A stretch of 64,000 bases of DNA from Arthrobacter sp. B3I9 (GTDB taxonomy: Bacteria > Actinomycetota > Actinomycetes > Actinomycetales > Micrococcaceae). The position numbers were made by a program, and so were the translations under genes. The stretch lies in assembly GCF_030816935.1 (NCBI RefSeq), contig NZ_JAUSYO010000001.1, positions 2,046,001-2,110,000 on the forward strand. Direction: 5' to 3'. Each line of letters opens with the position of its first letter. Within the stretch, counting starts at the first letter, position 1. The notes beneath the pieces were generated by a model. That model did not search any database and was not told the origin of the DNA. It saw only the letters and a program-made list of their open reading frames with translations. Shown here one piece after another: positions 59,446 to 64,000 of this stretch.

Positions 59446-60783
59446 TCAGCGTTTCCGCGCTCCTCCCAGACGCAAGCGCAGGAGGCGGTATGCGGCCCCC
59501 GCCGCGAACATCAGCAGTCCTGCGATCACCGATTCCCCCGGCAGGGTGGCCACCAGGACGGCGCAGGCAAGGGCGCCGGCAAGCTGCAGGGCCTTGGGGT
59601 ACCGTCGGTTGTCGCGGCTCTGCGTATAGGCCGCGATGTTGGCCACAAAGTAGTAGATCAGGACGCCGAAAGAGGAAAAGCCGATGGCGCCGCGCAGGTC
59701 GGCCACGCTGATGATGAGGCAGATAACGACGGCGAGCACCACCTCGGCGCGGTGCGGCACTTTGAACTGCGGATGGACAGCAGCCAGCCAACGGGGCAGG
59801 TCAGCCTCACGGGCCATGGCAAGACTGGTCCGTCCGAGGCCGGCAATCAGGGCGAGCAAAGCGCCCAGCGCTGCCAACGCGGCTCCCAGCCCGACAACCG
59901 GTAGGGCCCAGTCCCAGGAACCGGCAGCAACGGCGGCGGCAAGCGGTGTGGGCGTGCTGGCAATGCCGTCCGGGCCCAGCACCGCGAGGATACTGACGGC
60001 GATCGCGGCATAGACTCCGACGACGATACCCAAGGCCGTGACAATAGCGCGCGGGATCGCAGTGCGGGGATTGAGAACTTCTTCGCCCATCGTGGCAATA
60101 CGGGCATAGCCGGCGAAGGCGAAGAAAAGCAGGCCCGCGGACTGCAGGATGCCGTACCACCCGTGGGCCAGGGCGCCGCCGCCGTCGAACATCCCGGCAT
60201 GCGCAGCCCCGTACGGTCCCCAGCAGGCCGCAACCACGATCGCAAGGACCATCAGTACGGCAGTCACGATGATCCGGGTCATACCGGCCGTGCGCGTCAC
60301 GCCCCGGTAATTCACAGCCGCAAGCAGGACAACGGCGGCAATCGCCACCGGCCGCTCCCACCCGGCCGGCGCGGCATAGGCTGCAAAGGTCAGTGCCATC
60401 GCGGCACTGCTGGCCGTCTTACCGATCACGAAGCCCCAGCCGGCCAGGAACCCCGGCCATGGTCCCAGCCGCTCCCGCCCGTAGACGTACGTTCCTCCCG
60501 ACGTCGGATATTCCGCCGCCAGCTGGGCCGAGGCTGTTGCGTTGCAGAATGCAACCGCGGCTGCGAGGAGCAGGCCGATCAGCAGCCCTGATCCTGCGGC
60601 CTGTGCCGCGGGGGTAAAAGCCGAGAACACCCCGGCGCCGATCATCGATCCGAGGCCGATGGAAACCGCATCAAACGTCGTGAGCCTTCGGGCAAGCCTG
60701 GGATGGGAACTCAACGCTGCAAGCCTTCCTCGAGTGCGACGGCGGCCGCGGTCCGCCAGTTCCCACTCTAGCGAGCGAAGCAC
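59446..60783 (-). CDS. APC family permease
   Basis: 445 residues with twelve helices. [35 protein letters not shown] carries the G-x-x-x-G binding loop, and [26 protein letters not shown] is typical. The start GTG 60783 is uncertain, because the first 25 residues ([18 protein letters not shown]) may not be translated. It probably transports amino acids or similar. Confidence 0.85.
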   Translation of the reverse strand: MLRSLEWELADRGRRRTRGRLAALSSHPRLARRLTTFDAVSIGLGSMIGAGVFSAFTPAAQAAGSGLLIGLLLAAAVAFCNATASAQLAAEYPTSGGTYVYGRERLGPWPGFLAGWGFVIGKTASSAAMALTFAAYAAPAGWERPVAIAAVVLLAAVNYRGVTRTAGMTRIIVTAVLMVLAIVVAACWGPYGAAHAGMFDGGGALAHGWYGILQSAGLLFFAFAGYARIATMGEEVLNPRTAIPRAIVTALGIVVGVYAAIAVSILAVLGPDGIASTPTPLAAAVAAGSWDWALPVVGLGAALAALGALLALIAGLGRTSLAMAREADLPRWLAAVHPQFKVPHRAEVVLAVVICLIISVADLRGAIGFSSFGVLIYYFVANIAAYTQSRDNRRYPKALQLAGALACAVLVATLPGESVIAGLLMFAAGAAYRLLRLRLGGARKR

Positions 60784-61033
60784 ACAGGCTCACGCCGCGT
60801 AGCAAAGCAGCACCACGCCGTCGCTGCCTTACGGAGAAAGCGACCGCAGAATTCTTCAAGGTCCAGGCTTGCGCTTGAGTCCGGCCAGGGCCACAATTCA
60901 GGAGATCCAAAGGTCCAGGGCTGGTTCACTTTCGGAGGGAAACACATGCCTGGGAACGTACTTCTGGCGTCAGCTGTTCCGCGGAGCGTTCCCGTTCTCC
61001 GGCACCCTTCCATGCATCGAGAATGAGAATCCC

Positions 61034-62221
61034 GTGGATTCGGCAGACCCCCCGCACCTTCGTTCCGGCCACCCCGAGCAGGGAGCCGCTGAAGATCGCG
61101 TCCGGGCCCCTGTTCAGGGTCCTCGCGCCAGGGCCCTGACGGCTACCGCAGTCAGCCTGGCCCTGGTTGGTGCCGCAGCGTTCTACGCTTCCATCGGGAC
61201 CGGCCCTCCGGCTGATGCGGTAGCACCGACCAAATCGCCCGTCTTCGCAATGCGGACCGCGCCGGCCACCTCCCAACCCGAAAAGCACGAGGGTGCCACG
61301 GCACCCGCTGCCCCGCCGGCGTCGTCCCCGTCAGCGCTGGCGCCCACGGTACCGCCGGCCGCGGTACCCCCGCCAGCGTCGTCCCTGGCGTCGGCCGCTG
61401 CGGTACCGCCGGCCGCCATACCTCCGGCGGTGCCGCCTGCTTCACCGCCAGCGGTACCTCCGGCGTCGTCGCGTGCCGTGTTACCTCCTGCCGCCCCACC
61501 GCGCCTCCATGCTCCAGACGGGACCGGTGCGCGCTTCAGTCCTGCCTTCGATGCCGCTGTCAACGGCATCATTGCAGCCAACAGCCGGTACACCGTGGGG
61601 GTAGCCCTCATTGAAGTCAAGGACGGGGCCGTCCACGAGTACGGGGACAAGACAAAGTTCGTAGCAGCCAGCACCGCCAAGATCCTGGCAGCGGCGGCCT
61701 ACTACCACCTGGTGGAAACCGGCCGGGCGTCGCTGGCCACGCGGATGGGAACGTCCACTGCCGGCGTGCAGATCCGGCAGATGGTCCAGCAGAGCAACAA
61801 CGATTCGTGGGCACTGATCCTCCGCGCTGTCGGCCAACAGGGTATGACGGCGTACGCGGCGTCGTTGGGGATCACTTACGACCGCACCGTCAACCTCCTG
61901 ACCCCGGCGGAAACAGCCAGGACGCTGTCCCTGCTCTACTCCGGCAAGCTGCTCAACCGACAAAACACCGCGCAGCTCCTGTCCTACATGCAGCGAACCA
62001 ACTATGAAACCCTTATCCCGGCCGCGGTCCCGGCGGGCATCGAGGTCTTCCACAAATACGGGTTGCTCTTCGGAAACCTGCACGACGCAAGCATCCTGGT
62101 GCAGGGCGGAAAGGCCTACGTCTTCGTGGTCTACACCCTCGGCCGAAGCGGAGCGGACATGGCGGCCCGCACCCGGATCATCCATCAACTGACGCAAACC
62201 GTGGCTGAGCAGCTGTTTTGA
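61034..62221 (+). CDS. Membrane-anchored serine hydrolase of the beta-lactamase class A fold, degenerate third motif
   Basis: 395 residues from GTG 61034; the true start is uncertain. An N-terminal helix (ALTATAVSLALVGAAAFYASIG) precedes a Pro/Ala linker of about 120 residues. The hydrolase domain has AASTAKILAAAAYYHL (S-x-x-K), QSNNDSWAL (S-x-N), and HKYGLLF where K-T-G is expected, so the third motif is changed. This matches many actinobacterial proteins whose activity is not known; a cell-wall or sensing role is possible. Confidence 0.75.
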   Translation: MDSADPPHLRSGHPEQGAAEDRVRAPVQGPRARALTATAVSLALVGAAAFYASIGTGPPADAVAPTKSPVFAMRTAPATSQPEKHEGATAPAAPPASSPSALAPTVPPAAVPPPASSLASAAAVPPAAIPPAVPPASPPAVPPASSRAVLPPAAPPRLHAPDGTGARFSPAFDAAVNGIIAANSRYTVGVALIEVKDGAVHEYGDKTKFVAASTAKILAAAAYYHLVETGRASLATRMGTSTAGVQIRQMVQQSNNDSWALILRAVGQQGMTAYAASLGITYDRTVNLLTPAETARTLSLLYSGKLLNRQNTAQLLSYMQRTNYETLIPAAVPAGIEVFHKYGLLFGNLHDASILVQGGKAYVFVVYTLGRSGADMAARTRIIHQLTQTVAEQLF

Positions 62222-62290
62222 AGCACCCGGCCCGGATGCCCGTTCCGCGCACGCGCAGGGAATCGTACGCTGGAGAGGGAGGTGATTGAA

Positions 62291-62482
62291 ATGAAAGCAG
62301 CCCAGGGAGACCGCATCATCATCCGAGGCCACACGGTGGAGTCCGCTGACCGGCACGGGGAGATCCTCGAGGTCAGGGGCGTCGACGGGGCGCCGCCTTA
62401 CCATGTGAGGTTCGACGACGGTCACGAGACAATCCTGTTTCCCGGCGGAGACTTCGTCGTCGAGACCAGTTCCAACGGCTGA
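62291..62482 (+). CDS. DUF1918 protein
   Basis: 63 residues from ATG 62291, 5 nt behind GGAGGTGAT; the GTG at 62282 lies within that site and is not the start. GDRIIIRGHTVESADRHGEILEVRGVDGAPPYHVRFDDGHETILFPGGDFVV is the whole DUF1918 domain, an SH3-like beta barrel common in actinobacteria. Role unknown. Confidence 0.93.
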   Translation: MKAAQGDRIIIRGHTVESADRHGEILEVRGVDGAPPYHVRFDDGHETILFPGGDFVVETSSNG

Positions 62483-62637
62483 GGGGCCCCGCAGGGACGC
62501 CCGAGCGTCGTGCTTGCGGGTAGCAGAGCCACTGGCGGCTCTGTCGGCTCTGTCGGGGCCGGCGGTTCGGCTAGGCTGGCTGCAACCGCCGTCCGGCTCT
62601 CCATGAAAGGCCCAAGCCCATTGCCCGGTAAGACATC

Positions 62638-63292
62638 GTGATCGTTTCCGCTGCGGGATCAGCCAGCCCCGTTGACGACCTCACCGGGATCGTCGGGTTT
62701 GCCGCCCGCGCCGTCGACTCCCTGGGGGAGTGGGGCGTGGGCCTGTTTACGCTGGTGGAGACGGTGTTCCCGCCCATTCCGAGCGAAATCATTCTGCCGC
62801 TGGCCGGTTTCCTCGCCCGGCTGGGGTCGATGAACCTTGCGCTGGTTTATCTCACGAGCACCCTGGGTGCCTACGCGGGTGCCCTGGTTCTCTATTGGGT
62901 AGGCGCGCGGCTGGGACTGGAACGGTCGATCCGCTGGCTTTCCAGAATGCCCCTGGTGGACCGCGAGGACTTCGAGAGAGGCGGCCGAGTGGTTCAGGAA
63001 GCACGGCAGGTCCGCGGTATTCTTCGGCCGCCTCCTGCCGGGCGTCCGGAGCCTCATTTCGCTGCCTGCCGGCGCCCACAGGATGAACCTTGGCACGTTC
63101 AGTCTGTTCACCGTCGCGGGAAGCGGTCTCTGGAACGGTCTCCTGATCGGGCTTGGCGCCCTGCTGGGGCCGCAGTACCGGCTGATTGATGAATACGCGC
63201 GCTACCTGAACTATGCGGTGTACGCCGCCGTGGCGTGCGCCGTCGGCTCGCTGATCCTACGGAACATACGACGGCGACGCACCCGCACATGA
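62638..63292 (+). pseudogene. DedA family membrane protein gene with a one-base frameshift
   Basis: From GTG 62638 a DedA start is clear (FTLVETVFPPIPSEIILPLAGFLARLG, GAYAGALVLYWVGARLG, then LSRMPLVDREDFE). At about 62977 an extra base shifts the frame. Reading one frame ahead restores AAEWFRKHGRSAVFFGRLLPGVRSLISLPAGAHRM and the last two helices (LFTVAGSGLWNGLLIGLGALLG ...), ending at TGA 63292. The F-x-G-R-x-x-P-x-x-R-x motif of DedA lies in the second frame. Corrected, it would be about 217 residues, the normal size. Real decay or an error cannot be told apart here. Confidence 0.85.
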
Positions 63293-63294
63293 GG

Positions 63295-63321
63295 GCGGCC
63301 CGCTACCAGTGAGCGGGCCGC
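63295..63321. terminator. Bidirectional terminator hairpin
   Basis: GCGGCCCGCT (63295-63304) and AGCGGGCCGC (63312-63321) form a 10-bp perfect stem with a 7-nt loop, between the convergent DedA and GlsB-type genes. Confidence 0.75.
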
Positions 63322-63341
63322 AGCCGTATGTGCCGGAACTC

Positions 63342-63608
63342 CTATACCCTGCTCCTGCGGCCAGCAACGGCGCCATAGATCAGCAACACAATGATGGCGC
63401 CAAGGATGGACAGGAGCCAGGTCCGCAGATCGAAGAAGTCGCCGAGACCTCCGCCGAAAATCAGTGAACCGATCCAGCCTCCCAGTATTGCGCCAACAAC
63501 GCCCAGCACCAGGGTGATGATCCAGCCTCCACCCTGCCTTCCGGGAAGGATGGCTTTAGCAATTGCTCCTGCGATAAGCCCGAGAATGAGAAATCCGAGG
63601 ATCCCCAT
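63342..63608 (-). CDS. GlsB/YeaQ/YmgE family stress membrane protein
   Basis: 88 residues from ATG 63608, with AAAGGAAG upstream. Three helices: GILGFLILGLIAGAIAKAILPGRQGGGWIITLVLGVVGAILGGWIGSLIFG is the family signature. Small, transglycosylase-associated membrane protein implicated in stress. No enzymatic motif. Confidence 0.92.
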   Translation of the reverse strand: MGILGFLILGLIAGAIAKAILPGRQGGGWIITLVLGVVGAILGGWIGSLIFGGGLGDFFDLRTWLLSILGAIIVLLIYGAVAGRRSRV

Positions 63609-63712
63609 GTCTGTACTTCCTTTCGGTCTGACGGTCGCGCAATTGCGGCCGTAACCATGAGTTTCTCAGCATGCTTACCAGGGTTCAAGACCCTGCGGCA
63701 CGCGCGTGGCGA

Positions 63713-63943
63713 CTAGTCGTGGTCCGCACCGGCCTTCCCTGTGGGATGGTCCTCCGGAACCTGATGCCGCGCCTGTTGCAAGTGTTGTGCCAGTTTTTCC
63801 TCCGCTTCCGCCCGGCGCTGCCCGATGATCCGCATCTGCTGGGTGGTCGGATTTTCGTGACGGACAGCGTGCCCCGCCTGGCGGGCGCGTGATGTGCCCG
63901 CGGAGGAACCATGGGGCACCTGGGGGTCGGTGGGTTCGCTCAT
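63713..63943 (-). CDS. Small hypothetical protein
   Basis: 76 residues from ATG 63943. Hydrophilic, with one amphipathic helix (QMRIIGQRRAEAEEKLAQHLQQARHQV). No strong ribosome-binding site. The composition looks like a small actinobacterial stress or regulatory protein, but no family is recognised. Confidence 0.5.
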   Translation of the reverse strand: MSEPTDPQVPHGSSAGTSRARQAGHAVRHENPTTQQMRIIGQRRAEAEEKLAQHLQQARHQVPEDHPTGKAGADHD

Positions 63944-64000
63944 AAATGAATCGTCCCACAGCCCTTGTCGCAGCAGAAGGGGCAGCTTTGCCCGCTGTCA

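Noticed and set aside
1..64000. tRNA, rRNA, CRISPR arrays, transposases, integrases
   Set aside because: Nothing with these features was recognised by reading. A tRNA scan and repeat finder were not available.

Overview
The window is high-GC, gene-dense DNA of an actinobacterium, most likely an Arthrobacter/Pseudarthrobacter-type member of the Micrococcales. Reasons: GTG and TTG starts, Ala/Gly/Arg-rich proteins, DUF222-HNH, DUF1918, DUF1206, MAB_1171c-type and NlpC/P60 proteins, and a c-di-AMP (ydaO-type) riboswitch ahead of a cell-wall protein. I see no rRNA, tRNA, CRISPR array, transposase or phage structural gene. It reads as chromosomal sequence with accessory islands.

Layout. 1-8230: exopolysaccharide locus with UDP-sugar enzymes (UDP-glucuronate decarboxylase-like, UDP-glucose dehydrogenase, GalE), a membrane polysaccharide synthase (GT2) whose N-terminus is shifted out of frame, and two convergent GH53 endo-beta-1,4-galactanases. 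8260-9760: a DHFR/RibD-like reductase and a DUF2236 oxygenase. 9790-12410: an HTH regulator / ImmA-IrrE protease / membrane-protein cassette with two matching palindromic operators and two strong plus-strand terminators in a region without a credible gene. 12413-19060: stress and membrane genes (DUF1206, secreted His/Asp-rich protein, ChaB-like, aldo-keto reductase, DUF1326-DUF2182 pair, pirin, small GNAT). 19150-25230: an MmyB-type regulator, then a tartrate/dicarboxylate module (LysR, tartrate dehydrogenase-like enzyme, DctA-like carrier, glycerate kinase) with a likely LysR site before the regulator and another before the operon. 25270-28300: cupin remnant and a universal stress / two FluC (CrcB) / MFS operon. 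28360-32800: stress-type small proteins flanked by related palindromes, then a coupled trio of haem-oxygenase-like diiron protein, glycosyltransferase and CDGSH iron-sulfur protein. 32859-43580: M1 peptidase, a ParS/MbcA-like orphan, NmrA reductase, MetNIQ importer with a kinase, DinB-like protein, EamA/TetR pair with a long operator, phosphoesterase. 43765-54000: amino acid permease, class A PBP, LLM oxidoreductase, polar amino acid ABC importer, CPBP-like protein, ribonuclease Z. 54000-64000: GH16 lipoprotein, decayed DUF222-HNH gene, AlkD-like protein, small ORF with an in-frame TGA, riboswitch-controlled NlpC/P60-like protein, APC permease, serine hydrolase, frameshifted DedA gene and small stress proteins.

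How it works together. The left end makes UDP-xylose, UDP-glucuronate and UDP-galactose beside one processive synthase and secreted galactanases, which points to a synthase-dependent galactose-containing polymer. The tartrate module converts imported tartrate to glycerate and then phosphoglycerate. Several genes are interrupted by single-base shifts or a stop codon (GT2, HNH, the small ORF at 57.6-57.8 kb, DedA). Resequencing is needed to tell true decay from base-calling errors.
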